Shown: positions 39,015-48,118 of the stretch, one piece after another
Layout of the letters: each line of letters opens with the position of its first letter
How positions within the stretch are numbered: the stretch's first letter is position 1
Assembly: GCA_022793195.1 (NCBI GenBank)
Contig: JAAWCJ010000016.1
Span: forward strand, 62,001-126,000
From: Lachnospiraceae bacterium
Lineage (GTDB): Bacteria; Bacillota; Clostridia; Lachnospirales; Lachnospiraceae
DNA length: 64,000 bases
Reading direction: 5' to 3'
The notes under the pieces: generated by a model
The model's database searches: none
Seen by the model: only the letters and a program-made list of their open reading frames with translations
Told to the model about the DNA's origin: nothing
Made by a program: the position numbers and the translations under genes

Positions 39015-40039
39015 ATCAGCTCCGCAATGTCGTAAATCAGCTGACGGGATTCTTCCCAGCCGAGGCAAGGATCTGTGATGGAGCAACCATAGATATGGCC
39101 CCCTATTTTCTGGTTTCCCGGTTCAATATAGCTTTCAATCATCACACCTTTAACCAGGCGGCGGATATCCATAGAATGATTGCGGCTGTGAAGAACCTCC
39201 TTTACAATACGAATCTGTTCTTTATAAAGTTTATTGGAATTGGAATGATTGGCATCTACAATGCAGGCGGGATTTTTTAAATCCCGTTTTGCATACATGT
39301 CACAGAGCAGCCTCAAATCTTCGTAGTGATAATTGGGCTGGCTCTGGCCGTGTTTGTTGACAGCCCCCCGAAGAATGGTGTGGGCATAAGGGTTTCCATC
39401 GGTATTGACTTCCCATCCGCGGAAGATAAAAGTGTGGCTGTGCTGGGCCGCCATAACGGAATTAAGCATTACGGAGAAATCACCACTGGTGGGGTTTTTC
39501 ATGCCGGCTCCCACTTCCATACCGCTGACAGTCAGGCGGTGCTGTTGATTTTCAACAGAACGGGCGCCTACGGCCACATAAGAGAGCAGATCGGAAAGAT
39601 ACCGGTAGTTTTCGGGATAGAGCATTTCATCGGCAGCGGAAAGGCCACTTTCCTGCAGCACACGCATATGAAGCTTACGGATTGCCAGAAGCCCTTCAAA
39701 CAGGTCAGGCGCTTTTTCAGGATTAGGCTGATGAAGGATTCCTTTATAGCCGTCGCCGGTGGTGCGGGGCTTATTGGTATAAATCCGAGGAATGATGAGC
39801 AAATCATCTTTTGTGTCTTCCTGCAGTTTTACAAGACGGGAAACGTAGTCACATACAGAATCTTCGTTGTCCGCGGAGCAGGGACCGATAATAACAAGAA
39901 ATTTATCACTTTTTCCAGTGAGTACATCACGGATTTCCTGGTCACGCCGATGTTTTTCCATGGTAAGCTTTTCAGGAAGAGGAAACTGGTGACGGATCTC
40001 CGATGGGGTGGGCAGCTTGCTGATGAATTCAAAACTCAT
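39011..40039 (-). CDS. 3-deoxy-7-phosphoheptulonate synthase (class I, AroF/G type)
   Basis: VIIGPCSADNEDSVCDYVSRL, RIYTNKPRTTGDGYKG, CIVDANHSNS. Confidence 0.96.
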   Translation of the reverse strand: MSFEFISKLPTPSEIRHQFPLPEKLTMEKHRRDQEIRDVLTGKSDKFLVIIGPCSADNEDSVCDYVSRLVKLQEDTKDDLLIIPRIYTNKPRTTGDGYKGILHQPNPEKAPDLFEGLLAIRKLHMRVLQESGLSAADEMLYPENYRYLSDLLSYVAVGARSVENQQHRLTVSGMEVGAGMKNPTSGDFSVMLNSVMAAQHSHTFIFRGWEVNTDGNPYAHTILRGAVNKHGQSQPNYHYEDLRLLCDMYAKRDLKNPACIVDANHSNSNKLYKEQIRIVKEVLHSRNHSMDIRRLVKGVMIESYIEPGNQKIGGHIYGCSITDPCLGWEESRQLIYDIAELI

Positions 40040-40054
40040 GGCCTCTCCTTTCTG

Positions 40055-40939
40055 TCAGGCATGTTTTTTACCCATATACCAGGTGGCAAAACCTCCTAAA
40101 AGAAACAGGAGGATACCAATGAGAAATCCAGGTATGGTAAAGTGTGCCAAGGCGTTGGTGTTATAAAAAATTCCAAAGGGAGATGAAAGAATCAGTCCCA
40201 GGATTGCAGCATAAGTGGAAACCGTATGTTTTTCAAACAAATATTCGATGATTTTGGAAATCAGGAAAATGCCAAGGACCGCACCGATCCCGAAAGGAAC
40301 CAGAAGCTTGCACTGGGCAAAAATGACTGAAAGGTTTCCGGCCTTCAGGCCATCCATAAAAGTGGTGATGGAATTAATCACTCCGTAGTAATAGCCAAGG
40401 ATCATAAGAATCATAGAACCGCTGACGCCGGGAACCACCATGGTGGCAGCGGCGATAATTCCCATGAAAAACAGGAGAACCATGGTGCCTGGAGACGCGC
40501 TTAAGACTGTTAAGGTATCGTCATTTCCCTGAAGCAGCGGCAGGATAATAGCAAAGGCGAACAGGAGCACAAAAGCCAGGACGTTGATGGCAGTCAGTCT
40601 GCCGGAATGGCTCTTCTTTACCCCGCCCATCATATCCTTTACCAACACAGGGACTCCGCCAAGAATCAGTCCAAGAAAGGCCAGGCATGTGGGCAGGGGC
40701 TGGTTTGCCAGCAGGTATTCGATGGCATAGGAAAAGCCCACAATACCAATGGCGCAGCCGATTAGAATGGGAATCAATGTGGCGGCGCTTTTTTTAAAAT
40801 CCCGGAATAAATGAGAAATAGAAGAAATCAGACGATTATAGATTCCCATGGAAACAGCCATGGTGCCGCCGCTGACACCGGGAATCACGTTGGCGATGCC
40901 AATCACAGCGCCTTTTATGGTATCCAGAATAAAATTCAT
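40055..40939 (-). CDS. DUF368 domain membrane protein (putative undecaprenyl-phosphate translocase family)
   Basis: MNFILDTIKGAVIGIANVIPGVSGGTMAVSMGIYNRLI; VVPGVSGSMILMILGYY. Confidence 0.9.
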   Translation of the reverse strand: MNFILDTIKGAVIGIANVIPGVSGGTMAVSMGIYNRLISSISHLFRDFKKSAATLIPILIGCAIGIVGFSYAIEYLLANQPLPTCLAFLGLILGGVPVLVKDMMGGVKKSHSGRLTAINVLAFVLLFAFAIILPLLQGNDDTLTVLSASPGTMVLLFFMGIIAAATMVVPGVSGSMILMILGYYYGVINSITTFMDGLKAGNLSVIFAQCKLLVPFGIGAVLGIFLISKIIEYLFEKHTVSTYAAILGLILSSPFGIFYNTNALAHFTIPGFLIGILLFLLGGFATWYMGKKHA

Positions 40940-41148
40940 AAGGGTTTTCCTTTCAAAAATAAAATTTTTAATGCTCAATCTCATATTATAGAGGTTAATG
41001 TATGTAATGTCAAGAAACGGGATTTTTAAAGAATGTCGGGAATCAGTAAGAAAATATTAAGAAATTTAGTAAAATTCCCCTATAGGAATTTGAAATAAAA
41101 TTTGATATATTCATGGTGTATTTTAGAATATGGGAAAAAGGTGGAGTC

Positions 41149-43209
41149 ATGGGCAGCTTTTTGGAAAAACTGAAATTAAAAGCAAGGCAGCATCCGGCGT
41201 TTTTTTGCTTTTATGTTTCAATATTTTTGAATTTTATGGTGGAGATTCTCTCCAGGAAATCCCTGCTTGAATCGTTGGTTTTTCTGGTAATGCGGCCGCA
41301 TGTTTTTTTGTATAATGCGTTCATTATTTACTGGTGCTTTTCACTGCTCCTTCTGGTGCGGAGGAAATTGTTTTTAGGAACAGTCATTGGAATTATCTGG
41401 TTAATTCTCGGCTTTGTAAATCTTGTGCTTTTAGGCTTTCGTGTCACCCCTTTTAATGGAGCGGATTTGCGCCTGACAAAAGATGCCATGACGATTGCGG
41501 GAAAATATCTTACATGGTGGCATTTGGTGCTTTTGGCTGTAGGTGTAGTGGCGCTTTTGGCTGCCCTGGTGGTTTTATTCCGAAAGCTTCCCAAATGGCC
41601 TAGAAAACCTTCCTATATGAAAGGACTTGTATTTGTGGTTTTTTCTTTTTTAGCGCTTTTGGGACTTTCCAGCGTGGGGATGAGAACGGGGATTTTGGCC
41701 AACCAATTTGGGAATCTGGCGCAGGCATATCTGGATTATGGGTTTCCCTTTTGTTTTTCCAATAGCTTAATGAATACCGGAATCAGTAAACCGGAAGACT
41801 ACAGCGTGGAGACAGTGCAGGAGATAAAAGAAGAAGGAATTCTTCCGGAAGAGCACGGCTGGGCGCCGCTTATTTCGGAGGAACGTCCCACAATCGTGGA
41901 TGAACTGGGAGTGGCGGTGACAAAACAGACTCCCAATATTATTTTTTTACAGTTGGAATCCTTCAGTGACCCGATGAAATATCTTCACATGACTTGTTCT
42001 GAAGACCCGATACCAAATTTCAGGAAACTCATGGAAAAGTATTCTTCCGGATATTTGAGGGTGCCTTCTGTGGGAGCGGGAACCGCCAATACGGAATTTG
42101 AAGTGATTACCGGTATGAATCTGGATTTTTTCGGGCCGGGCGAATATCCCTATAAAACAGTTCTCCAAAAACAGGTTTGCGAAAGCCTTTGTTTTGATTT
42201 AAAAGAAATCGGGTATCACGCCCAGGCGATTCACAACAATTCAGGAACTTTTTATGACCGTTATACCGTATTTTCCCAGTTGGGATTTGATACATTTACT
42301 TCCCTGGAATATATGTCCGGGTACGATACCACCTATATGGGATGGCCGAAAGATAAGACCCTTAAAGGACAGATTACAAAGGTAATGAAATCCACGTCAG
42401 GGGCAGATTTCATATATACAATTTCCGTACAAGGGCATGGTTCTTACCCGGAGGAGAAAGTACTTGATGCTCCGGCAGTTACAGTGAGCGGACTTCCTAC
42501 GGAAGAAGAGACTAATGCCATGGAATATTATGTCCATCAGGTTCACGAGATGGATGAATTCGTGGGGGAGCTGGTTGCTTATCTGGAGAATTGCGGGGAG
42601 GAAACGATTCTGGTGATGTACGGGGATCATCTTCCCAGTTTGGAGCTGACGGAGGAAAAGCTGGAAAATAAAGATGTGTTTCAGACGGAATATGTGATTT
42701 GGAATAATATGGGGCTTGAAAAATCCGACAGGGACCTGGAAGCTTATCAGCTTGGCGCCTATGTTCTTGAACATGCCGGAATTAAAAAGGGAACCATGTT
42801 CCGTTATCATCAGGCATGGCTGCAGGATGTTTTCCATACAGAGGAAGAAGAGCAGGAATACCTGAATAATATGAAAATTCTTGAATATGATATCCTTTAT
42901 GGGGAACAGGATGTTTTTGAAGGCCAGATGCCTTATGAGGCCACGGAACTATATATGGGAGTACAGCCCATTGTCATCAGTCAGGTATTGACTCAAAATG
43001 AAGGGTTGTATGTGGTTGGATGGAATTATACGCCAAACAGTGTGGTGTACATCAATGGAGAGCCCTGCAGTACAAATGTGGTTTCAACTAATATGCTTTA
43101 TTGTGAAGAAGCTCCGTTGGAGGAGGAGAACAACGAAATTACTATTTGCCAGGTCAGCGAGGACAATATTGTCCTGAGTGTTTCCGAAGCGTATGTTTTA
43201 AAAAAGTAA
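41149..43209 (+). CDS. LTA synthase/phosphoglycerol transferase family sulfatase-fold membrane protein
   Basis: N-terminal TMs then sulfatase domain (NIIFLQLESFSD, VGAGTANTEFEVITGMN, VMYGDHLPSL). Confidence 0.9.
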   Translation: MGSFLEKLKLKARQHPAFFCFYVSIFLNFMVEILSRKSLLESLVFLVMRPHVFLYNAFIIYWCFSLLLLVRRKLFLGTVIGIIWLILGFVNLVLLGFRVTPFNGADLRLTKDAMTIAGKYLTWWHLVLLAVGVVALLAALVVLFRKLPKWPRKPSYMKGLVFVVFSFLALLGLSSVGMRTGILANQFGNLAQAYLDYGFPFCFSNSLMNTGISKPEDYSVETVQEIKEEGILPEEHGWAPLISEERPTIVDELGVAVTKQTPNIIFLQLESFSDPMKYLHMTCSEDPIPNFRKLMEKYSSGYLRVPSVGAGTANTEFEVITGMNLDFFGPGEYPYKTVLQKQVCESLCFDLKEIGYHAQAIHNNSGTFYDRYTVFSQLGFDTFTSLEYMSGYDTTYMGWPKDKTLKGQITKVMKSTSGADFIYTISVQGHGSYPEEKVLDAPAVTVSGLPTEEETNAMEYYVHQVHEMDEFVGELVAYLENCGEETILVMYGDHLPSLELTEEKLENKDVFQTEYVIWNNMGLEKSDRDLEAYQLGAYVLEHAGIKKGTMFRYHQAWLQDVFHTEEEEQEYLNNMKILEYDILYGEQDVFEGQMPYEATELYMGVQPIVISQVLTQNEGLYVVGWNYTPNSVVYINGEPCSTNVVSTNMLYCEEAPLEEENNEITICQVSEDNIVLSVSEAYVLKK

Positions 43210-43254
43210 TTTTGTTTTAGTTGATTTCAGACAGTTACTGTGATATAGTTAGGA

Positions 43255-43460
43255 TGTGCAACGATATTGCCTTATCAAGTGCCTGTCATGGACAGGGAAA
43301 AGAGAATCAGGTGAGAGTCCTGAGCGATCCGGTCACTGTATTCAGGGTGCGTACCTCGAAATCCATTGCAAACCCTATCATGCGAGAAGGAGAGGCAGCG
43401 CGTAGAACTGTAAGCCAGGAAACCTGCTTGGTATGTGAGATGGGCTTCCGTGTAAAGCTT
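43255..43460 (+). promoter_or_regulatory. Cobalamin (B12) riboswitch aptamer
   Basis: CAGGGAAAAGAGAATCAGGTGAGAGTCCTGAGCGATCCGGTCACTGTA ... GCGAGAAGG ... GTAAGCCAGGAAACCTGC match conserved B12-box/aptamer blocks. Confidence 0.88.
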
Positions 43461-43633
43461 TACATCCAACAGGGGATCCCCCCTATGATGTCAGCTTGTG
43501 GGTTAAGCAGACATGTTTTTGAAATCTCAAAGCAACTTTTCATATGCACAATGAGGAATGTGGAGAATGGGTCCGGGCATGGTGCCTTTTACTCGCCGGG
43601 CAGCATGTTTGTGGGTTATGTGCACATTCAAAG

Positions 43634-43665
43634 AGAAGGACGTGCCTGTCGGTGCGTCCTTTTTG
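43634..43665 (+). terminator. Hairpin plus T run downstream of the riboswitch
   Basis: AGGACGTGCCTGTCGGTGCGTCCTTTTTG. Confidence 0.7.
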
Positions 43666-43668
43666 TTC

Positions 43669-43793
43669 TCGCATAGGAAACTTCGTTCCCCATACGACAA
43701 AAAGCCCTCCGGGGGATCGCACTGCGGCGGAGAGGAATGACCTTGCTGACGCAAGCCGCCGCAGGCGGAGAATCCTGCGTGGCAGGATTCTTT
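43669..43793 (+). repeat. Dispersed repeat copy A (~124 bp), hairpin-rich, ending in a terminator-like AGAATCCTGC-GTG-GCAGGATTCTTTTTT
   Basis: About nine in ten positions identical by eye to the reverse complement of 47940..48064. Confidence 0.9.
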
Positions 43794-43868
43794 TTTCCCG
43801 TATGAAACTTCGTTTCCGATACGATAAGCTCTTGGGGGCAGGGCAGAGATGGACAGGAGGAATAAAAA

Positions 43869-44891
43869 ATGGCAGTTTTATTGACAGGCGGGGCCGGATA
43901 TATTGGCACCCATACCGCCGTTGAAGTGGCAGGCCGCGGATACCAGGTGGTAATCGCAGATAATATGGTCAACAGTCTCCCGGAGGCGGTGCGGCGGGCA
44001 GAGGCGCTGGCCGGAAAAAAGTTTCCGTTTTATCTTATTGACGTGGCAAAAGAAACTTCCCTGGAGCGGGTGTTTGCAGAAAATAAGATCGACGCAGTGA
44101 TTCATTTCGCGGGGCTTAAAGCTGTCGGTGAGTCTGTGGAGAAACCATTAGAGTATTATGAGAATAACCTGGAAAGTACCCTCACACTTTTAAAAGTAAT
44201 GAAAAAATATGGCTGCAAACGGATTGTGTTTAGTTCTTCAGCCACAGTTTATGGGACGCCACAGTCGGTGCCCATTACGGAGGAAATGCCTGTCGGGCAA
44301 AGCTGTACCAATCCTTATGGCTGGACAAAGGTATTTATTGAACAGATTTTAAAGGATGCAGCACACGCAGATCCGGAACTTTCAGTGATTCTTCTGCGGT
44401 ATTTTAATCCCATTGGAGCCCATGAAAGCGGGGAAATCGGGGAAAATCCCGATGGAATCCCCAATAATTTGATGCCATATATTTCTCAGGTGGCAGTGGG
44501 GCGCCTGCCCAAACTGCGGATATTTGGAAACGATTATCCTACGCCGGATGGAACGGGAGTCAGGGATTATATTCATGTGGTGGATTTGGCGAAGGGGCAT
44601 GTGGCGGCCCTTTCCTATGGAGAAAAGAATACCGGCGTGGAAATATTTAATCTGGGCACGGGAACCGGATACAGTGTTCTTGAAATTGTAAATGCGTTTG
44701 AGCAGGTAAACGGCGTGAAAATCCCTTATGATATTGTGGAGCGGCGGCCCGGGGACATTGCGGAATGTTATGCTGATGCTTCCAAAGCAGAGCGGCTTTT
44801 GGGATGGAAGGCGGAGAAAACATTGGAGGATATGTGCCGGGATACCTGGAATTGGCAGAAAAATAACCCTGAAGGTTATCCAAGGACGTAA
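43869..44891 (+). CDS. galE: UDP-glucose 4-epimerase
   Basis: VLLTGGAGYIGTHTAVEVAGRGYQVVIADN; SSSATVYG...YGWTK. Confidence 0.97.
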   Translation: MAVLLTGGAGYIGTHTAVEVAGRGYQVVIADNMVNSLPEAVRRAEALAGKKFPFYLIDVAKETSLERVFAENKIDAVIHFAGLKAVGESVEKPLEYYENNLESTLTLLKVMKKYGCKRIVFSSSATVYGTPQSVPITEEMPVGQSCTNPYGWTKVFIEQILKDAAHADPELSVILLRYFNPIGAHESGEIGENPDGIPNNLMPYISQVAVGRLPKLRIFGNDYPTPDGTGVRDYIHVVDLAKGHVAALSYGEKNTGVEIFNLGTGTGYSVLEIVNAFEQVNGVKIPYDIVERRPGDIAECYADASKAERLLGWKAEKTLEDMCRDTWNWQKNNPEGYPRT

Positions 44892-44960
44892 GCTTCAAGG
44901 TATAGAACCTGTCAGTTTTTAATAGAATAGAAGTGACAATAAAACCCTGGAGCAGGTTTT

Positions 44961-46346
44961 ATGAAAAGAATATTTCAAATAATGGCTGCTTTTCTTCTGA
45001 CCTTTTGCCTGGTGTCGGGTTTGTGGAGTCCTGCCATGGCAGCAGGGGAAAAGCCGCCGCTTTTGGCTTCACCAGAAGTGATTCCTGAGGACTCGGTCCC
45101 GGAGACAAAGGCAGAGCCGGAAAGCACAGAATCTACGGAAAATCCCGGCGGGGCCGGGACAGAAACGGCACAGCCTTCCAGTAAAAATACAGAAGAACAG
45201 GCAGGAGGGGCCGGGGCGGATTTGGGAATCACGGCCCAGGCGGCGATTTTGATGGAGGCTTCCACAGGGACTGTCATTTATGAGAAAAATGCGGATGCAG
45301 CCCTCCGTCCGGCCAGTATCACAAAGATTATGACATTGCTGCTGATTTTCGATGCCATAAAAGATGGGCGGATTACTTTGGAGGATGAAGTGGTCACAAG
45401 CGCTTACGCAAAATCCATGGGAGGTTCCCAGGTGTTTTTGGAAGAGGGGGAGACCCAGAGCGTTGAAACGCTGATTAAATGCATTGTGATTGCATCAGGA
45501 AATGACGCGGCAGTGACAATGGCGGAATACATAGCCGGAAGCGAATCGGAATTTGTGCGGCAGATGAATGAGCGGGCAAAGGCGCTGGGGATGAATAACA
45601 CCAATTTTGAAGATTGTTGCGGGCTGACAGATTCGGCAACCCATTTGACTTCCGCAAAGGATGTGGCAATCATGAGCAGGGAGCTGATCACCAATTACCC
45701 GGAAATTGAAAAATACAGTACCATATGGATGGAAAATATTACCCATGTGACCAATAAAGGAACCAGTGAGTTTTGTTTGTCAAATACCAATAAGCTTTTA
45801 AAAATGAACCATTCTTTTACTGTCACCGGGTTGAAAACGGGAAGTACCAGCCTGGCGAAATACTGCTTGTCGGCCACGGCAAAGAAAGATGGAGTGGAAC
45901 TGATTGCTGTTATTATGGCGGCGCCGGATTATAAAGTGCGGTTTTCAGAGGCAGCCAGTCTTTTAAATTATGGATTTGCAGGCTGCCGCCTTTACACAGA
46001 CAGCGATGAGGCGCGTGAGGAGCTTCCAAAACTTTCTGTAAATATGGGGGTGAAAGCGGAAGCAGAGCTCCGGTATGAAGGTGAGTTTTCTTATTTAGGT
46101 ATGAATGGGGAAGATTTTTCCGCTGTGGAAAAGACGGTTACTTTGCCGGAACATCTTACGGCCCCGATTATGGAGGGAGATATTGTAGGAAGCCTGATTT
46201 ATACCCTGGACGGGAAACCACTGGGCACGGTGAACATCCTGGCAGCGGAGACGGTGGAAGCCGCCGGGTATGGCGATTACCTGAAGTGGATGTGGGAAGG
46301 GATGCTGCCCACAGGAAACGGGAACAGTAAAGAGACGACAGAGTGA
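44961..46346 (+). CDS. dacA: D-alanyl-D-alanine carboxypeptidase (S11 family)
   Basis: Signal peptide; RPASITKIMTLLL (SxxK), ASGNDAAVTMAE (SxN), GLKTGSTSLA (KTG). Confidence 0.95.
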   Translation: MKRIFQIMAAFLLTFCLVSGLWSPAMAAGEKPPLLASPEVIPEDSVPETKAEPESTESTENPGGAGTETAQPSSKNTEEQAGGAGADLGITAQAAILMEASTGTVIYEKNADAALRPASITKIMTLLLIFDAIKDGRITLEDEVVTSAYAKSMGGSQVFLEEGETQSVETLIKCIVIASGNDAAVTMAEYIAGSESEFVRQMNERAKALGMNNTNFEDCCGLTDSATHLTSAKDVAIMSRELITNYPEIEKYSTIWMENITHVTNKGTSEFCLSNTNKLLKMNHSFTVTGLKTGSTSLAKYCLSATAKKDGVELIAVIMAAPDYKVRFSEAASLLNYGFAGCRLYTDSDEAREELPKLSVNMGVKAEAELRYEGEFSYLGMNGEDFSAVEKTVTLPEHLTAPIMEGDIVGSLIYTLDGKPLGTVNILAAETVEAAGYGDYLKWMWEGMLPTGNGNSKETTE

Positions 46347-46357
46347 ATGGATAAATA

Positions 46358-46405
46358 AAACCACGTAACTTCGCTTAATGTTCAGCGTACTTACGTGGTT
46401 TTTTC
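46358..46405. terminator. Bidirectional terminator between dacA and tRNA-Ala
   Basis: AAAACCACGTAA...TTACGTGGTTTTTT. Confidence 0.85.
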
Positions 46406-46406
46406 G

Positions 46407-46479
46407 TGGAGCATAGGGGATTCGAACCCCTGGCCTCAACAATGCGAATGTTGCGCGCTCCCAACTGCGCTAATGCCCC
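46407..46479 (-). tRNA. tRNA-Ala (CGC)
   Basis: Reverse complement GGGGCATTAGCGCAGTTGGGAGCGCGCAACATTCGCATTGTTGAGGCCAGGGGTTCGAATCCCCTATGCTCCA; anticodon CGC; G3-U70 identity pair. Confidence 0.95.
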
Positions 46480-46591
46480 ATACAATTATTCATTCTATCA
46501 CAACTTGGAAAATTGTAAAGAGTTTTTTGGAAATTGGGCACATTTTTTGGACTTAATCATAGACTAAGAAGAGAAATATTATACAAGGAGA

Positions 46592-46894
46592 ATGTGTATG
46601 GATACGGGAACCATAGGAAGTGTGGTTGGAATCACCGTGATTTGCTATTTGGCGGCCATGGCTGTACGGGCTACCCCCCTTGACCGTAAATGGATTCCGG
46701 TTATTTGCGGAGGCCTTGGGGGACTGCTGGGAATCGTTGGCTTTTTTACTATGGCGGCTTATCCGGCCGGGGATTTTTTGTCGGCAATCGCAGTGGGGAT
46801 TGTATCCGGGCTGGCTGCCACGGGGAGCCATCAGGTGTATAAACAAGTAATTGGTTCAAAAACTGACGGACAGAAAGGCGGTGGGGAAGGGTGA
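46592..46894 (+). CDS. Phage-type holin-like small membrane protein
   Basis: Three hydrophobic segments, basic tail, directly overlapping an amidase gene (lysis-cassette order). Confidence 0.7.
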   Translation: MCMDTGTIGSVVGITVICYLAAMAVRATPLDRKWIPVICGGLGGLLGIVGFFTMAAYPAGDFLSAIAVGIVSGLAATGSHQVYKQVIGSKTDGQKGGGEG

Positions 46895-47910
46895 GCCTGC
46901 GGGTAGAAGATTATTACTGCACACGTAATGACTGTTACAGGCAGGGGACACGCCTGGAAGATGTGGAATATTTGATTGTCCACAGCCCCTCTGTTTATCC
47001 GGCCATTATCCGTGCCGTAAGCGGTTCCAATAACTGGTATAAGCGATGGAATAAGCCCGGGGTGGAAAAATTAGTCCATGGATTTATTGATGACACGGGA
47101 GTTTATAATTTTGCGCCGTATACACTGGCTTGCTGGCAAATCGGGACCTCCTGGGGAAATAAACATTGCATCGGCTATGAACTTTGTGAGCTGGAGACCC
47201 GGTCAGAATTTGAACGTGTATGGAATCATGCGGTTAATCATTATGGGAGCCTCTGTAAAAAATACGGGCTTCCGGCAGAACGGGTGGTTGGGCACTATGA
47301 AGCCCATCAGAAAGGTTTTGCTTCTGACCATGATGATCCGGCGCCGTATTTTCGGCGATTCGGGAAAACCATGGCAGATTTCCGAAGAGATATCAGGAGA
47401 GTTTTAGAAGGAGAAGAGATACCGGTGGAGGATGGGACGGCCATAAAAAAGATTTATGATCCGTGGGCCCACGGCACGGTGCAAAAACTGGAGGATGGAG
47501 ACCAGCTCAATGTCCGGACCGGCCCCGGTATGTCTTATAGCTTGCTTTCTGCCTGGCCGAAACTGGACAAAGGAAACGAAGTGGATGTCCTGGAACTCTA
47601 CGAAAACCAATGGGTGAAGATCAATATTCAAAAAGCAAAAGGGTATGTGAATTCGTGGTATCTGAAAATCACTGAGGCCGGGTCGGGAGAAGACAATTAT
47701 CAGGTATGGGTGGGCAAGGTGTCAGGACTTGGGGGCGCCAGGCTCAACGTCCGAACCGGTCCCGGGACTTCCTACGGGCTGCTTTCTGCCTGGCCAAAGC
47801 TGGGAGAGGGAAATCTGGTGGACGTCATAGGAGAAAGCGGCGGCTTTTATCAGGTGAGAATAGCCGGGGAACACGTGGGATGGGTCAGTAAAGACTATTT
47901 ATCCGTATAA
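46891..47910 (+). CDS. N-acetylmuramoyl-L-alanine amidase (Amidase_2) with two C-terminal SH3-like repeats; endolysin-like
   Basis: VEYLIVHSPS...GYELCELE...VVGHYEAHQKGFASDHDDPAPYFRRFG; repeats LNVRTGPGMSYSLLSAWPKL and LNVRTGPGTSYGLLSAWPKL. Confidence 0.88.
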   Translation: MSLRVEDYYCTRNDCYRQGTRLEDVEYLIVHSPSVYPAIIRAVSGSNNWYKRWNKPGVEKLVHGFIDDTGVYNFAPYTLACWQIGTSWGNKHCIGYELCELETRSEFERVWNHAVNHYGSLCKKYGLPAERVVGHYEAHQKGFASDHDDPAPYFRRFGKTMADFRRDIRRVLEGEEIPVEDGTAIKKIYDPWAHGTVQKLEDGDQLNVRTGPGMSYSLLSAWPKLDKGNEVDVLELYENQWVKINIQKAKGYVNSWYLKITEAGSGEDNYQVWVGKVSGLGGARLNVRTGPGTSYGLLSAWPKLGEGNLVDVIGESGGFYQVRIAGEHVGWVSKDYLSV

Positions 47911-47939
47911 AGAATTTATACGAAGAATGTATGATAAAA

Positions 47940-48064
47940 AAGAATCCTGCTCCGGCAGGATTCTCCGCCTGCGGCGGCTCGCGTCGGCACGGTCATTCCT
48001 CTCCGCCGCAGTGCGATCCCCCGGAGGGCTTTTATCGTATAGGGAACGAAGTTTCCTATACGAT
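47940..48064 (-). repeat. Dispersed repeat copy B (~124 bp), inverted relative to copy A
   Basis: Reverse complement CGTATAGGAAACTTCGTTCCCTATACGATAAAAGCCCTCCGGGGGATCGCACTGCGGCGGAGAGGAATGACC... matches 43669..43793. Confidence 0.9.
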
Positions 48065-48067
48065 AAA

Positions 48068-48106
48068 AAGGAAATCCCCGCCGGAAGGCTTAAAAGGGAT
48101 TTCCTT
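48068..48106 (-). terminator. Terminator of the minus-strand gene 48119..49378
   Basis: Minus strand GGAAATCCCTTTTAAGCCTTCCGGCGGGGATTTCCTTTTT. Confidence 0.75.
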
Positions 48107-48118
48107 CTATTTTTATTA

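Noticed and set aside
43221-43676. 151-aa ORF over the cobalamin riboswitch and neighbouring ORFs 43544..43924, 43558..43740, 47927..48127
   Set aside because: They translate the riboswitch aptamer or the dispersed repeat; no SD and no protein-like features
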